Below are positions 1 through 11,939 of a stretch of DNA of 64,000 nucleotides, piece after piece. The position numbers and the translations under genes were made by a program. The notes under the pieces were generated by a model. That model saw only the letters and a program-made list of their open reading frames with translations, ran no database searches and was not told the origin of the DNA. Origin of the DNA: Pseudomonas sp. GR 6-02 (GTDB lineage Bacteria > Pseudomonadota > Gammaproteobacteria > Pseudomonadales > Pseudomonadaceae); NCBI RefSeq assembly GCF_001655615.1, contig NZ_CP011567.1, positions 1,373,001 through 1,437,000 on the forward strand, read 5' to 3'. Within the stretch, counting starts at the first letter, position 1. Each line of letters starts with the position of its first letter.

Positions 1-344
1 CGCAGGCGGGCGAGGGCGGCGTCTAGAGGCAGGTCATAGAACTCGCCTTCATGGGTATAGATCCTGCGCATGAACCAGTCTCGGGGAGTGGTGGGAATCG
101 GCCCTTCATCGCAATGGTAGTAACCGTGCAGTACCAGTTCGTCGCCGCGAGCGACGCGACGGCTCAGCAAACGTCGAAACTCCGGATGTGCGTCAAGGTC
201 GTCATGTTTGTGGAAATTCGGCACCACCAGCCAGGTCATCGGCACTGTACCCAGTGCGTCGACGGCTTCGACGAAGGCCTGGTAATCGGGCCAGGTCTGC
301 GGTGCAACGTCGTGTAGCACCAACAACAGACTGGGTGTGTTCAT
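1..344 (-). CDS. DUF2334 polysaccharide deacetylase-like protein, partial
   Basis: The gene runs off the left edge, so only the first 114 or so residues are present. The N-terminus reads MNTPSLLLVLHDVAPQTW, with the LHDVAP motif that opens DUF2334 proteins, a branch of the NodB/polysaccharide deacetylase superfamily. A later HGYYHCDEG stretch resembles the metal-site region of that fold. The start ATG is at 344, only 4 nt after the stop of the upstream glycosyltransferase, so the two are almost certainly co-transcribed. The pairing with a glycosyltransferase suggests work on a glycolipid or surface glycan, but the substrate cannot be read from sequence. Family assignment is fairly sure; function is inferred. 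Confidence 0.75.
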   Translation of the reverse strand, partial: MNTPSLLLVLHDVAPQTWPDYQAFVEAVDALGTVPMTWLVVPNFHKHDDLDAHPEFRRLLSRRVARGDELVLHGYYHCDEGPIPTTPRDWFMRRIYTHEGEFYDLPLDAALARL

Positions 345-348
345 GGGC

Positions 349-1461
349 TCAGCCATTGGCGATCAGCGGCCATTGCGTGCCGAGTACGGCGTGATAGTGC
401 CCCAGCAGGCTGTGGACCACGGTGTCCCAGGCGTAATGTTGCTCGACATGCCGTCGGGCCTGTTTGCCCAACGCGGCGCTGCCTTGGCTGAACAGTTCGC
501 GAACGGTGTTGGCCATCGCCACTGGATTGTTCGGCGCGCAGAGCAAGCCGCATTGATCGGTGACAATCTCCTGGAAAGCCCCGGCCGCCACGGCCACCAC
601 GGGAATGCCACTGGCCATGGCTTCGAGAACCACCAGGCCAAAGGTTTCCTGGTCGCCGGCATGCACCAGCGCGTCGGCGCTGGCCATCAGGCGTGCGACT
701 TGCGCTGCCGGGCAGAATTCATCGAGGACGGTGACATTGCGCGGCACCAGGGTCGGCATCGACGAGCCCACCAGCAGCAAGTGGTAGCGACGCCCCAGGC
801 GTTTCATGCAGTTGAGCAGCACCGGCAGGTTTTTTTCCTTGGAGCCGCGGCCGGCGAAGATCAGCAGGTGAGTGTTTTCATCGATGCCCAATTCGGCCCG
901 CAGGCCTGGATCCCGAACGCTGGGGTTGAACGTTTGCAGGTCGACGCCCAAGGGCTGTACGAAAACGTTCTTCACCCCCAACCCGATCAGTTTGTCGGCC
1001 ATGACCTGGCTTGGCGCCAGAACCCGGTCGAAGTTGCCGTAGAGCTTGCTGACATAAGCCTCGACATTGGGTGTAACCCAGTTGCCCATGCGATTGCTGA
1101 CCAGCATCGGCAGGTCGGAGTGATAAAAACCGATTACCGGCACATCGAGTTGGCGCTTGGCGTCCAAAGCGGCCCAGGCGGTCAGGTAAGGGTCGCCGAC
1201 TTCAATCAGATCGGGTTGTAAATCTCGCAGAACATTGCGCCACGGCCCGAGACGGAGGGGGAAGCGATAACCCTTGCCGAAGGGCAGGGCGGGGGCCGGA
1301 ACCGTATAGACACCATCCTGTTCACTCAAATGCGCCCCTGGGATCAGCAGGCTATGGCAAATGCCGGGTTTGATGCCCAAACGACGGTGCTTGGCATCCA
1401 GATACGTGCGCACGCCACCGCTGGCAGGGGCGTAGAACATGGTTATGTCAGCGATATGCAC
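349..1461 (-). CDS. Glycosyltransferase family 4 (GT-B fold)
   Basis: This is a cytoplasmic sugar transferase using a nucleotide-sugar donor. The N-terminus has the acceptor-side glycine-rich loop (FYAPASGGVRTYL). The C-terminal half has a Rossmann donor domain with FAGRGSKEKN and the EX7E motif of retaining GT4 enzymes (ETFGLVVLE). I choose GTG at 1461 (protein starting HIADITMFYAP after the initiator) because GGAGGG lies about 9 nt upstream of it. The ATG at 1470 directly abuts that Shine-Dalgarno and could not use it. Length is about 370 aa, normal for the family. It is followed 4 nt later by the DUF2334 gene. The acceptor and sugar are unknown. Confidence 0.85.
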   Translation of the reverse strand: MHIADITMFYAPASGGVRTYLDAKHRRLGIKPGICHSLLIPGAHLSEQDGVYTVPAPALPFGKGYRFPLRLGPWRNVLRDLQPDLIEVGDPYLTAWAALDAKRQLDVPVIGFYHSDLPMLVSNRMGNWVTPNVEAYVSKLYGNFDRVLAPSQVMADKLIGLGVKNVFVQPLGVDLQTFNPSVRDPGLRAELGIDENTHLLIFAGRGSKEKNLPVLLNCMKRLGRRYHLLLVGSSMPTLVPRNVTVLDEFCPAAQVARLMASADALVHAGDQETFGLVVLEAMASGIPVVAVAAGAFQEIVTDQCGLLCAPNNPVAMANTVRELFSQGSAALGKQARRHVEQHYAWDTVVHSLLGHYHAVLGTQWPLIANG

Positions 1462-1564
1462 GATGAACATCCCTCCGGGTTCGATGTGCTCCCTTTGGTT
1501 GACCTATATGAAGGATAGATGTTCGGTTGGGTTTTGCGGCGATGCCGAGGGCTTTGGACTGTTG

Positions 1565-1697
1565 TGTGGCGAGGGAGCGTGCTCCCGCTCGGCTGCGAAG
1601 CAGTCGTAGAATCAGCTGGTGTGTTCAATCTGACACACCTTCAATCCCGATTTTTGGGTCGCTTTGCGACCCAGCGGGAGCAAGCTCCCTCGCCACA
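1565..1697. repeat. Paired REP elements (TGTGGCGAGGGAGC type)
   Basis: Two inverted copies of a short palindromic unit face each other. One end begins TGTGGCGAGGGAGC and the other ends in the complementary form. The same family recurs at 43295-43408 and 59242-59333. It lies in the 3' region of the chemoreceptor gene and before the glycosyltransferase. Such REP doublets are common Pseudomonas intergenic repeats. Confidence 0.8.
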
Positions 1698-1714
1698 GCG
1701 TCTGTGATCAGACG

Positions 1715-3604
1715 CTAGATACGGAAACTGCCTACCAATTGCTTCAATCGAGAAGCCTGTTGCTCAAGGTCCGAGCACGCCCGCAGGGTCGATTGCAGGT
1801 TTTCCACGCCTTCCTGGTTCAGCGTGTTGATCTCGGTGATGTCCACGTTGATCGACTCCACCACCGCCGTCTGTTCCTCGGTCGCCGTGGCCACCGACTG
1901 GTTCATGCCGTCGATTTCGCCGATGCGCAACGTCACGCTGTTCAGGCGCTCGCCCGCCAGGTTGGCGATTTCCACGCTGTCCTGGCTGTGGCGCTGGCTG
2001 TCGCTCATGGTGCTGACGGATTCACGGGCGCCGACTTGCAGCTCCTCGATCATGGTCTGCACCTGTTGCGCCGACTCCTGTGTGCGGTGCGCCAGGTTGC
2101 GTACCTCGTCGGCCACCACGGCAAAACCGCGCCCGGCTTCACCGGCCCGCGCTGCTTCGATGGCGGCGTTGAGCGCCAGCAGGTTGGTTTGCTGGGAAAT
2201 GCTGGTGATCACTTCGAGAATCTGCCCGATGTTCACGGTTTTGCTGTTCAGCGATTCGATGTTGGTGCTCGAAGCGCTGAGCATGCTCGACAGCTGATTC
2301 ATCGCGGCAATGCTGCGATCCACCACTTGCTGGCCGTCTTCGGCCAGGCTGCGGGCATCACTGGCCTGATTCGATGCCTGGGCGGCGTTACGGGCGATTT
2401 CCTGAGCCGCGGCGCCGAGCTGGTTGATGGCCGCGGCGACGCTGCTGGTGCGCGAAGCTTGCTGGTCGGAGTTGAACATCGACGAGTTCGAGGCCGCCAC
2501 CACCCGCAAGGCCACTTCGTTGACCTGGCCGGTGGCCGAGGACACTTCGCGGATCGATGTATGAATTCGCTCCACGAAACGATTGAACGCCGTGCCAAGG
2601 ACGCCGAATTCGTCCTGATTCTGGATGGTCAGGCGTTTGGTCAGGTCGCCTTCACCGTCGGCGATGTCTTCCATGGCGCGGGTCATCACGTGCAGCGGCT
2701 GGATCAGCAGGCGGATCAGCATGCCCAGCAAGCCAATGATGATGGCCACTGCAATCAGGGTCGCGATGATCGCCGAGGTGCGGAATTCGCTGAGCATGGA
2801 GAAGGCTTTGTCCTTGTCCACCGACAGGCCGATGTACCAGTTGACCGAGGACAGTCCCTTGATCGGGGTGAAGGTCACGATGCGGGTTTTGCCGTCGACT
2901 TCGATCTCGCTCGGCTTATTACCGATGACGGGCGTGTCTTGTGGGTAGACGTCCTTGAGGTTTTTCATCGCCAGCGTTTTGTCCGGGTGGACCAGGATCT
3001 TGCCGTCGGCGCTGACCAGGAACGCATAGCCCATGCCGTCGAAGTCCAGCGCGTTGAGGCTGTCGGTGATCGCTTGCAGGCTCAGGTCGCCACCGACCAC
3101 ACCGATGTTCTGACCGTCCTTGAGAACGCTGTCGACGATGGAAATCACCAACTGGCCAGACGCCAGGTCGATGTAAGGTTCGGTCAAGGCTGACCCGCTG
3201 GTGCTTTGCGCGCTCTTGTACCAAGGGCGGACGCGAGGGTCATAGCCGTCGGGCATCTTGCTGTCCGGACGGATAATGAAGGTGCCATCCTTGTTGCCCA
3301 GGTAGGCACCCATGAAGGTCGATGTGACAGCCTTCTGTTCCAGCAGTTTGGCGACGTTGTCGGTCTCGGCGTTCAGGGCAACGGTCTGTGACAGGTTTTC
3401 GATCAACAGGCTACGACCCGCCAGCCAGGTCTGAATATTCTTGGCGGTGACGTTACCCATTTCTTGCAGGTAGTTGTCCAGGTCGCGGCGTATCGCATTG
3501 CGCTGCAAATAGTCGTTGTACAGTGTGAACGAAGCGAATGCGGCGATAACGATCAGGGCGGCGGCAAGCAGTATTTTATGGCTGAAGCGCAGGTTTTTAT
3601 TCAT
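1715..3604 (-). CDS. Methyl-accepting chemotaxis protein, PctA-type amino-acid receptor
   Basis: This inner-membrane chemoreceptor of 629 aa has the same length as P. aeruginosa PctA and closely similar sequence as I remember it. Order: TM1 (about 10-30), a periplasmic double-Cache (dCache_1) domain to about 275, TM2 (about 278-300), HAMP, then the MCP signalling coiled coil with hairpin tip [20 protein letters not shown]. The residues of the published amino-acid-binding dCache motif sit at the same numbers as in PctA: Y121, R126, W128, Y129, Y144 and D173. This predicts direct binding of free L-amino acids. No che genes are adjacent, as is usual for dispersed receptors. Exact ligand range cannot be read. 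Confidence 0.93.
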   Translation of the reverse strand: MNKNLRFSHKILLAAALIVIAAFASFTLYNDYLQRNAIRRDLDNYLQEMGNVTAKNIQTWLAGRSLLIENLSQTVALNAETDNVAKLLEQKAVTSTFMGAYLGNKDGTFIIRPDSKMPDGYDPRVRPWYKSAQSTSGSALTEPYIDLASGQLVISIVDSVLKDGQNIGVVGGDLSLQAITDSLNALDFDGMGYAFLVSADGKILVHPDKTLAMKNLKDVYPQDTPVIGNKPSEIEVDGKTRIVTFTPIKGLSSVNWYIGLSVDKDKAFSMLSEFRTSAIIATLIAVAIIIGLLGMLIRLLIQPLHVMTRAMEDIADGEGDLTKRLTIQNQDEFGVLGTAFNRFVERIHTSIREVSSATGQVNEVALRVVAASNSSMFNSDQQASRTSSVAAAINQLGAAAQEIARNAAQASNQASDARSLAEDGQQVVDRSIAAMNQLSSMLSASSTNIESLNSKTVNIGQILEVITSISQQTNLLALNAAIEAARAGEAGRGFAVVADEVRNLAHRTQESAQQVQTMIEELQVGARESVSTMSDSQRHSQDSVEIANLAGERLNSVTLRIGEIDGMNQSVATATEEQTAVVESINVDITEINTLNQEGVENLQSTLRACSDLEQQASRLKQLVGSFRI

Positions 3605-3786
3605 GGCTTGGGGTCCGCTAGGTCTTAATGTCCAGGGCGTGCTTTTATAAAGGCACGCAAATTGGGCAGTGTTGAAAGTAAGCTGATAGTTCCGTCTCTC
3701 CTTAGGGAATTACCGACGCTATTTTCAGTCTGGTCTCTCGGTTGTTATCGGCCATGCAGGATCAAAGATTAACCATGGGTGACAAA

Positions 3787-5274
3787 ATGCCTGACTCATC
3801 GCAACTCGTTATCGGCGCTGACCTCGCTGGCCAGCCAATCGCCCAGGCCATGCGCCTGGCGAACCGTCACGGTTTGGTAGCGGGCGCTACCGGGACCGGT
3901 AAAACCGTTACGTTGCAGCGCCTGGCCGAAGCGTTCAGCGATGCAGGCGTGGCGGTGTTCGCGGCGGATATCAAAGGCGACTTGTGCGGCCTGGGCGCCG
4001 CCGGTAACCCTCAAGGCAAGGTCGCGGAGCGGATCGCCGGCATGCCCTGGCTGAACCATAAGCCTCAGGCGTATCCGGTAACCCTGTGGGATATTCACGG
4101 TCAGTCCGGTCATCCATTGCGCACCACCTTGAGCGAAATGGGGCCGTTGCTGCTCGGCAGCCTGCTGGAGCTGACCGACAGTCAGCAGTCGGCACTTTAT
4201 GCCGCGTTCAAGGTGGCCGACCGCGAAGGGCTGTTGCTGCTGGATTTGAAGGATTTGAAGGCGCTGCTCAATCATCTGCGCGATAACCCCGAATTGCTGG
4301 GCGATGACGCGGCACTGATGACCACCGGTTCCAGCCAGGCACTGTTGCGCCGTTTGGCGACGCTGGAACAGCAGGGCGCCGAAGCGTTGTTCGGTGAACC
4401 GGCACTGCAACTGGAAGATATTTTGCAACCGGCGATGGACGGTCGCGGGCGCATCCATTTGCTCGACGCCAGCCGTCTGGTGCACGAAGCGCCGAAGGTC
4501 TACGCGACGTTCCTGCTGTGGTTGCTGGCTGAATTGTTCGAGCAACTGCCGGAACGCGGCGATGCCGATAAACCGCTGCTGGCGCTGTTTTTCGACGAGG
4601 CGCACTTGTTGTTCGCCGGTACGCCCAAGGCGTTGCAGGATCGTCTGGAGCAAGTGGTGCGGCTGATCCGTTCGAAAGGCGTGGGCGTGTATTTCGTCAC
4701 CCAATCGCCGGGGGACTTGCCGGATGATGTGCTGGCTCAGTTGGGCCTGCGTGTTCAGCATGGCTTGCGCGCGTTCACCGCCAAAGAGCAGAAATCCCTG
4801 CGGGCAGTGGCCGAGGGCTTCCGGCCGAACCCGGCATTTGACGCCTTGTCGGTGTTGACTGAGCTGGGCATCGGCGAGGCATTGGTCGGCACCTTGCAGG
4901 ACAAGGGCACGCCGGAGATGGTCCAGCGTGTACTGGTCGCACCGCCGCAATCGCGGATCGGGCCGCTGACCGAGACTGAGCGCACGGTGCTGATTGCCGG
5001 TTCGCCGTTTAAAGGGCGATATGACAAACCGGTTGATCGCGAATCGGCCTATGAAGTGCTGATGGGGCGCAAGGGGTTGGCGCCGGAGCCTGAAACCGCG
5101 CCGGGCAAACCTGCCCCCGAAGAGCCGAGTTTCACCGAACAGGCCGGGGAATTCCTCGGTACGGCCGCAGGACAGGCGCTTAAATCGGCGATGCGACAGG
5201 CGGCCAATCAATTGGGCCGACAACTGGTACGCGGGTTGATGGGGTCATTGCTTGGGGGCAGTAAGCGCCGCTAG
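3787..5274 (+). CDS. HerA-like ATPase, DUF853/YjgR family
   Basis: This is a P-loop ATPase of the HerA/FtsK superfamily, YjgR branch. The N-terminal Walker A is GATGTGKT. Walker B is LLALFFDEAHLLF near residue 275, followed by a VTQSPGDLPDDVLAQLGLRVQH segment typical of the family, split here as VTQSPGDLPDD then VLAQLGLRVQH. The C-terminus is a basic tail ending GGSKRR. The reading frame extends upstream to 3742 (TTG), with possible ATGs at 3754, 3775 and 3787. I prefer 3787 because homologues begin just before the VIGADLAGQ-like segment and a GGTGA lies close by. The cellular role of YjgR proteins is not established; DNA or membrane-linked ATPase activity is inferred. Confidence 0.85.
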   Translation: MPDSSQLVIGADLAGQPIAQAMRLANRHGLVAGATGTGKTVTLQRLAEAFSDAGVAVFAADIKGDLCGLGAAGNPQGKVAERIAGMPWLNHKPQAYPVTLWDIHGQSGHPLRTTLSEMGPLLLGSLLELTDSQQSALYAAFKVADREGLLLLDLKDLKALLNHLRDNPELLGDDAALMTTGSSQALLRRLATLEQQGAEALFGEPALQLEDILQPAMDGRGRIHLLDASRLVHEAPKVYATFLLWLLAELFEQLPERGDADKPLLALFFDEAHLLFAGTPKALQDRLEQVVRLIRSKGVGVYFVTQSPGDLPDDVLAQLGLRVQHGLRAFTAKEQKSLRAVAEGFRPNPAFDALSVLTELGIGEALVGTLQDKGTPEMVQRVLVAPPQSRIGPLTETERTVLIAGSPFKGRYDKPVDRESAYEVLMGRKGLAPEPETAPGKPAPEEPSFTEQAGEFLGTAAGQALKSAMRQAANQLGRQLVRGLMGSLLGGSKRR

Positions 5275-5291
5275 CGAGTGTACGCAGTCAA

Positions 5292-5324
5292 AATGTGGGA
5301 GCGGCGGTGTGGCGCTCCCACATT
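5292..5324. terminator. Hairpin between convergent HerA-like gene and dciA
   Basis: A perfect 11-bp inverted repeat, AATGTGGGAGC and GCTCCCACATT, with an 11-nt loop, sits between two convergent genes. It could end transcription from both sides and also resembles single REP units of the GTGGGAGC type. No long T tract follows, so termination is inferred. Confidence 0.55.
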
Positions 5325-5333
5325 AAATTTGAG

Positions 5334-5789
5334 TCAGGATTTAGGTTTTGCGTGCGCCGCAAGGCGCTCCAGCGCCGCCCTTAGATTCGGGTCGGTAATC
5401 CCGTCAGCCGTCGCTTGAATGGTCGCCGCGGCATCCGTCGACAAATCCATGGTATGCCCAGCCGCTCCTTGCTGAACGGTCGGTGGCTGCACCTTGAACA
5501 GGATCCGCGTCAGGCTGGCGAACTCGTCGAACAGCTGTAACTGGCGTTGCAGACGCTTTTGTTGATAACGCAGGCGGGTGGCCCAGTGACCGTCGGTGAC
5601 AATCAGCAATAAACTGCCTTCGCGCCACGACGCCACATGGCAATGCTCGCGGGCGGCCGGTTGCAGCTGGCTTTCCACCAGACGTTGCAAATGACCCAGG
5701 CGTTGAGCGTGGCCAAAGATGGCTTTCAGCGGTTTGGCTTCGCGAAGCAGAACGGCGGGTGCTCTGGCCGTGAGAGGGCGAAATGCCAT
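5334..5789 (-). CDS. dciA: DciA-type protein (DUF721)
   Basis: The product is 151 aa from the ATG at 5789, beginning MAFRPLTARAPAVLL. It matches DUF721/DciA, the ancestral helicase-loading factor of bacteria that lack DnaC or DnaI. A conserved core spans LVIVTDGHWATRLRYQQ-like residues (seen here as SLLLIVTDGHWATRLRYQ), the KH-like nucleic-acid-binding fold of DciA. A longer frame reaches 5876 but the extra N-terminus has no family character. It is divergent from secA, a neighbourhood I know from other pseudomonads. A role in loading DnaB at replication is established for the family; it is inferred here. Confidence 0.85.
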   Translation of the reverse strand: MAFRPLTARAPAVLLREAKPLKAIFGHAQRLGHLQRLVESQLQPAAREHCHVASWREGSLLLIVTDGHWATRLRYQQKRLQRQLQLFDEFASLTRILFKVQPPTVQQGAAGHTMDLSTDAAATIQATADGITDPNLRAALERLAAHAKPKS

Positions 5790-6096
5790 GATCGAACACC
5801 TGAAGTAACAGAACGGCCATGGTAACAGAAAGCACCCGCTGGTCCCGACCCATTGCTTTACGAGCGCTTTACCCATTAAATCAACGAGTAACTTGTACCC
5901 TCAATGGGTTGAAGTTCAGTAAAAAGCCCTTATTTTAAGTGAGCCCCGTCACAGCGCAGTGCATGCATCGTGGAACAACGCCACTTTCCTCACCATCGTT
6001 TCCGGGTAGAATGCTCGTTCGCATGCGGCCATGAGGGCTGCACGGGCGACTCACGGGGCCGCCCTCCATCCCTTTAGTGTGGAAGATCCTGCCGAT
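5790..6096. promoter_or_regulatory. Divergent dciA/secA control region
   Basis: This 307-bp non-coding stretch lies between two divergent genes. A TAGAAT hexamer at 6007-6012 is a reasonable -10 for secA, though no strong -35 is obvious. The secA reading frame is open back to 6031 but the first 22 codons lack family similarity. I see no secM-like ORF with an arrest motif. Confidence 0.4.
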
Positions 6097-8832
<2,736 letters not shown>

Positions 8833-8859
8833 ACCCCGTTTCAAACGCTGAAATACCCG

Positions 8860-8892
8860 CGCCGCGACCGGCTTCTGCCGTCGCGGCGTTTT
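8860..8892 (+). terminator. Intrinsic terminator after secA
   Basis: CGCCGCGA pairs with TCGCGGCG, with an inner CGGC/GCCG stem, one bulged C and a TTCT loop, followed by TTTT. It lies 27 nt after the secA stop. Confidence 0.75.
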
Positions 8893-8951
8893 GCCATTTA
8901 AACCACCGTCCATCGCACTGACGGTGCCAACATTTTTTAAGGAGCGCATTC

Positions 8952-10169
8952 ATGGCTGTTGGTCTTGGTCCTTTGCCAACGTTGCACCCGGTTGCCGGTT
9001 TTGAACTCGGTATCGCCTCGGCCGGTATCAAGCGCCCGGGGCGCAAGGATGTCGTGGTCATGCGCTGTGCCGAAGGTTCCACCGTGGCGGGCGTGTTCAC
9101 CCTGAACGCTTTTTGCGCCGCTCCCGTGATCCTGGCCAAGCAACGCGTGCAAGGTCCGGTACGTTACCTGCTGACCAACACCGGCAATGCCAACGCCGGC
9201 ACCGGCGAACCAGGCCTGGCCGCCGCCGAGCGCACCTGCGCCAAGCTGGCCGAGCTGACTGGCGTTGATGCCAGCCTGGTGCTGCCGTATTCCACCGGCG
9301 TGATCGGCGAACCGCTGCCGGTCGAGAAAATCGAAGGCGCGTTGCAAGCTGCCCTCGATGATTTGTCGGAAAACAACTGGGAAGCTGCCGCCACCGGCAT
9401 CATGACCACCGACACTCTACCCAAGGGCGCCAGCCGTCAGTTCCAGCATGACGGCGTGACCATCACTGTCACCGGCATCAGCAAAGGCGCGGGCATGATT
9501 CGCCCGAACATGGCGACCATGCTCGGTTACATCGCCACCGACGCCAAAGTCTCCCGCGAGGTGCTGCAAAACTTGCTGCTGGACGGCGCCAACAAGTCGT
9601 TCAACCGCATCACCATCGACGGCGACACCTCGACTAACGACTGCTGCATGCTGATCGCCACCGGCAAGGCCGCACTGCCGGAAATCACCCGTGCCGAAGG
9701 CGAGCTGTTCGCCAAGTTGAAACAAGCGGTATTCGAAGTGTGCATGGACGTGGCCCAGGCCATCGTGCGTGACGGCGAAGGCGCGACCAAGTTCGTCACC
9801 GTTGAAGTCAACGGCGGCGGCAATCACCAGGAATGCCTGGACGTCGGTTACACCGTGGCCCACTCGCCGCTGATCAAGACTGCGCTGTTCGCCTCCGACC
9901 CGAACTGGGGCCGCATCCTGGCCGCTGTAGGCCGTGCCGGTGTACCGAACCTGGACGTGAGCAAGATCGACGTATTCCTTGGCGAGGTGTGCATCGCCAG
10001 CCGTGGCGCGCGTTCTGCCACCTACACCGAAGCCCAGGGCGCGGCGGTGATGCAGCAGGAAGAAATCACCATCCGCATCGAGCTGGGTCGCGGCGATTGC
10101 AGCGAAACCATCTGGACCACCGACCTGTCCCACGAATACGTGAAGATCAACGCCGAGTACCGCACGTAA
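8952..10169 (+). CDS. argJ: Bifunctional glutamate N-acetyltransferase/ornithine acetyltransferase
   Basis: ArgJ recycles the acetyl group between N-acetylornithine and glutamate in arginine biosynthesis. The 405-aa precursor has the self-cleavage motif NMATMLGYI; Thr189 should become the new N-terminal nucleophile of the beta chain after the Ala188-Thr189 bond is cut. Other family motifs are [15 protein letters not shown] and the C-terminal [21 protein letters not shown] lies 8 nt before the ATG. Gene order secA-argJ-gst-nudix is the order I recall from P. aeruginosa. Whether this copy also makes acetylglutamate from acetyl-CoA cannot be told from sequence. Confidence 0.96.
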   Translation: MAVGLGPLPTLHPVAGFELGIASAGIKRPGRKDVVVMRCAEGSTVAGVFTLNAFCAAPVILAKQRVQGPVRYLLTNTGNANAGTGEPGLAAAERTCAKLAELTGVDASLVLPYSTGVIGEPLPVEKIEGALQAALDDLSENNWEAAATGIMTTDTLPKGASRQFQHDGVTITVTGISKGAGMIRPNMATMLGYIATDAKVSREVLQNLLLDGANKSFNRITIDGDTSTNDCCMLIATGKAALPEITRAEGELFAKLKQAVFEVCMDVAQAIVRDGEGATKFVTVEVNGGGNHQECLDVGYTVAHSPLIKTALFASDPNWGRILAAVGRAGVPNLDVSKIDVFLGEVCIASRGARSATYTEAQGAAVMQQEEITIRIELGRGDCSETIWTTDLSHEYVKINAEYRT

Positions 10170-10181
10170 GACAGATCGCTT

Positions 10182-10257
10182 TCGCGGGCAAACCTCGTTC
10201 CTACAGGTCACACCACCTGTAGGAGCGAGCTGTGCGGCGATCCGACTTGCCCGCGAA
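10182..10257. repeat. Paired REP elements (TTCGCGGGCAA type)
   Basis: Inverted copies TTCGCGGGCAAACC and its near complement ending TTGCCCGCGAA flank a CCTGTAGGAGCGAG core. The same family appears at 43176-43249, 50790-50852, 52262-52380 and 56897-56963. Confidence 0.8.
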
Positions 10258-10315
10258 GACGGACCACCAGACGCTAAAGATTCTGGCTTGTACTCTTACC
10301 AAAAGGCGCCCGAAC

Positions 10316-10948
10316 ATGAGCCTCCACCTGATCATCGGCGACAAACTGTATTCTTCCTGGTCCCTGCGCGCCGCGCTGGCCCTCGACCTGACCGGCGCGT
10401 CCTACACCGAAGAACTGATCAAGCTGAACCAGCCGGACACCCGCGCACGCGTGCTCAAGCATTCGCCGACCGGGAAAGTCCCGCTGCTGAAAAGCGAACA
10501 CGGCACCATCGCCGATTCGCTGGCGATTGCCGAGTACCTGGCCGAGCAATTCCCCGATGCCGGCCTCTGGCCCAAAGACACCGCCGCCCGAGCCCAAGCG
10601 CGTTCGGCTTGCGCGCAGATGCACAGCGGTTTCTTCGCCATGCGCGGCAACATGCCGTTCGACCTGAGCCACAATGCGCCGTTGGTGCCGACTCCGCCTG
10701 ACGTTCAGGCCGAGATCGAGCGCATGCTGGCGTTGTGGGCTGAATGTCGTGCGGCCGCGACTGAAGCCGGCCCGTTCCTGTTCGGTGGCGCGACCCTGGC
10801 CGATGCGTTTTTCGCACCGATCGCCGTCCGCCTGCGCACCTATCAAGTGAAGCTGCCCGAGGTCGATGCAGCCTATGTCGAAACCATTTACCAATGGCCA
10901 GCTTTCAAGGCCTGGCAGAAGGCAGGTCTGGAGGAGGTCGGGCAGTGA
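10316..10948 (+). CDS. Glutathione S-transferase family protein
   Basis: This 210-aa cytosolic GST starts MSLHLIIGDKLYSSWSLRAA. The N-terminal thioredoxin-like domain carries SSWSLR at the catalytic position and a GKVPLLKSEHGTIADSLAIAEYL segment, read here as GKVPLL and then DSLAIAEYL, the glutathione gamma-glutamyl site. The C-terminal half is helical. An upstream extension of the frame to 10232 runs into REP DNA, so I reject it. Its TGA overlaps the GTG start of the next gene by 4 nt, pointing to translational coupling. The substrate is unknown. Confidence 0.88.
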   Translation: MSLHLIIGDKLYSSWSLRAALALDLTGASYTEELIKLNQPDTRARVLKHSPTGKVPLLKSEHGTIADSLAIAEYLAEQFPDAGLWPKDTAARAQARSACAQMHSGFFAMRGNMPFDLSHNAPLVPTPPDVQAEIERMLALWAECRAAATEAGPFLFGGATLADAFFAPIAVRLRTYQVKLPEVDAAYVETIYQWPAFKAWQKAGLEEVGQ

Positions 10949-11889
10949 AACGAGTACACGTGGCCGCGGCGGTTATCCGCGATAGCAACGGCAAGATCCT
11001 CATCGCCCGGCGTGCCGACACCCAGCATCAGGGCGGCTTGTGGGAGTTCCCCGGTGGCAAGGTCGAGGATAACGAATCCGTCGAAACTGCCCTGGCCCGC
11101 GAGCTTCACGAAGAGTTGGGCATTGTGGTCAATACCGCGCGACCGTTGATCAAGGTTCACCACGACTACCCGGACAAGCAGGTGTTGCTGGATGTCTGGG
11201 AAGTCTCGGCGTTTACCGGCGAACCCCATGGTGCCGAAGGTCAGCCTTTGGCCTGGGTGACTGCGCGGGAACTGCTGGACTACGAGTTTCCAGCCGCCAA
11301 CCAGCCGATCGTCTCGGCAGCACGCTTGCCTGGCGAGTACCTGATCACCCCGGACGGTCTGGAAACCCCGGCCTTGCTGCGCGGTATTCAGAAAGCCATC
11401 GCGGGCGGCATCAAGCTGATTCAGTTGCGTGCGCCCAATGGCTATGACCCGCAATACCGCGATCTGGCGGTGGACGCGGCGGGGCTGTGTGCCGGCAAGG
11501 CGCAGTTGATGATCAAGGGGCCGTTTGAATGGCTGGGGGACTTTCCGTCCGCCGGCTGGCACATCACTGCCGCGCAGTTGCGCAAGTACGCGACGGCCGG
11601 CCGACCGCTACCGGCGTCGCGCTGGTTGGCGGCGTCCTGCCACAACGCTGAAGAGCTGGCGCTGGCCGAGCAGATGGGCGTGGACTTTGTGACCCTGTCG
11701 CCGGTGCAGCCGACCCAGACGCACCCGGATGCTCAGCCGCTGGGTTGGGAGCTGGCGTCGACTTTGATCGAAGGCTTCAGCAAACCGGTGTTCTTGTTGG
11801 GTGGTGTTGGCCCGGTAGAGCGGCAGAAAGCCTGGGAAGCGGGCGCGCAAGGTGTGGCGGGGATTCGGGCGTTCTGGCCTGAGGCTTGA
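10945..11889 (+). CDS. Nudix hydrolase (MutT-like) fused to a ThiE/TenI-like domain
   Basis: The protein has two domains in 314 aa. Residues 1-130 are a Nudix domain with the complete Nudix box from GGKVEDNESVETALARE to LHEELGI, as in MutT, which hydrolyses 8-oxo-dGTP. Residues about 140-310 form a thiamine-phosphate-synthase-like barrel ending with LSPVQPTQTHPDAQPLGW and LLGGV. The start is GTG 10945 with GGAGG upstream, overlapping the GST stop. This fusion is known in Pseudomonas and relatives; the role of the second domain is unresolved, and it may not make thiamine phosphate. A perfect hairpin lies at the 3' end. Confidence 0.9.
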   Translation: MKRVHVAAAVIRDSNGKILIARRADTQHQGGLWEFPGGKVEDNESVETALARELHEELGIVVNTARPLIKVHHDYPDKQVLLDVWEVSAFTGEPHGAEGQPLAWVTARELLDYEFPAANQPIVSAARLPGEYLITPDGLETPALLRGIQKAIAGGIKLIQLRAPNGYDPQYRDLAVDAAGLCAGKAQLMIKGPFEWLGDFPSAGWHITAAQLRKYATAGRPLPASRWLAASCHNAEELALAEQMGVDFVTLSPVQPTQTHPDAQPLGWELASTLIEGFSKPVFLLGGVGPVERQKAWEAGAQGVAGIRAFWPEA

Positions 11890-11901
11890 TTTGCAGTGCT
11901 G

Positions 11902-11934
11902 TGATCATTCCCACGCTCCGCGTGGGAATGATCA
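11902..11934. terminator. 15-bp perfect palindrome at a convergent junction
   Basis: TGATCATTCCCACGC pairs with its exact complement around a 3-nt loop. It lies between the convergent Nudix-ThiE and adenosyltransferase genes. The sequence resembles another repeat family in the window (46549-46589). It is likely a bidirectional terminator or single REP unit; there is no T tract. Confidence 0.6.
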
Positions 11935-11939
11935 GTCGA

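Noticed and set aside
3742..3786. Upstream start codons for the HerA-like gene
   Set aside because: TTG 3742 and ATG 3754 and 3775 extend the protein by up to 15 residues that lack family similarity and good ribosome sites.
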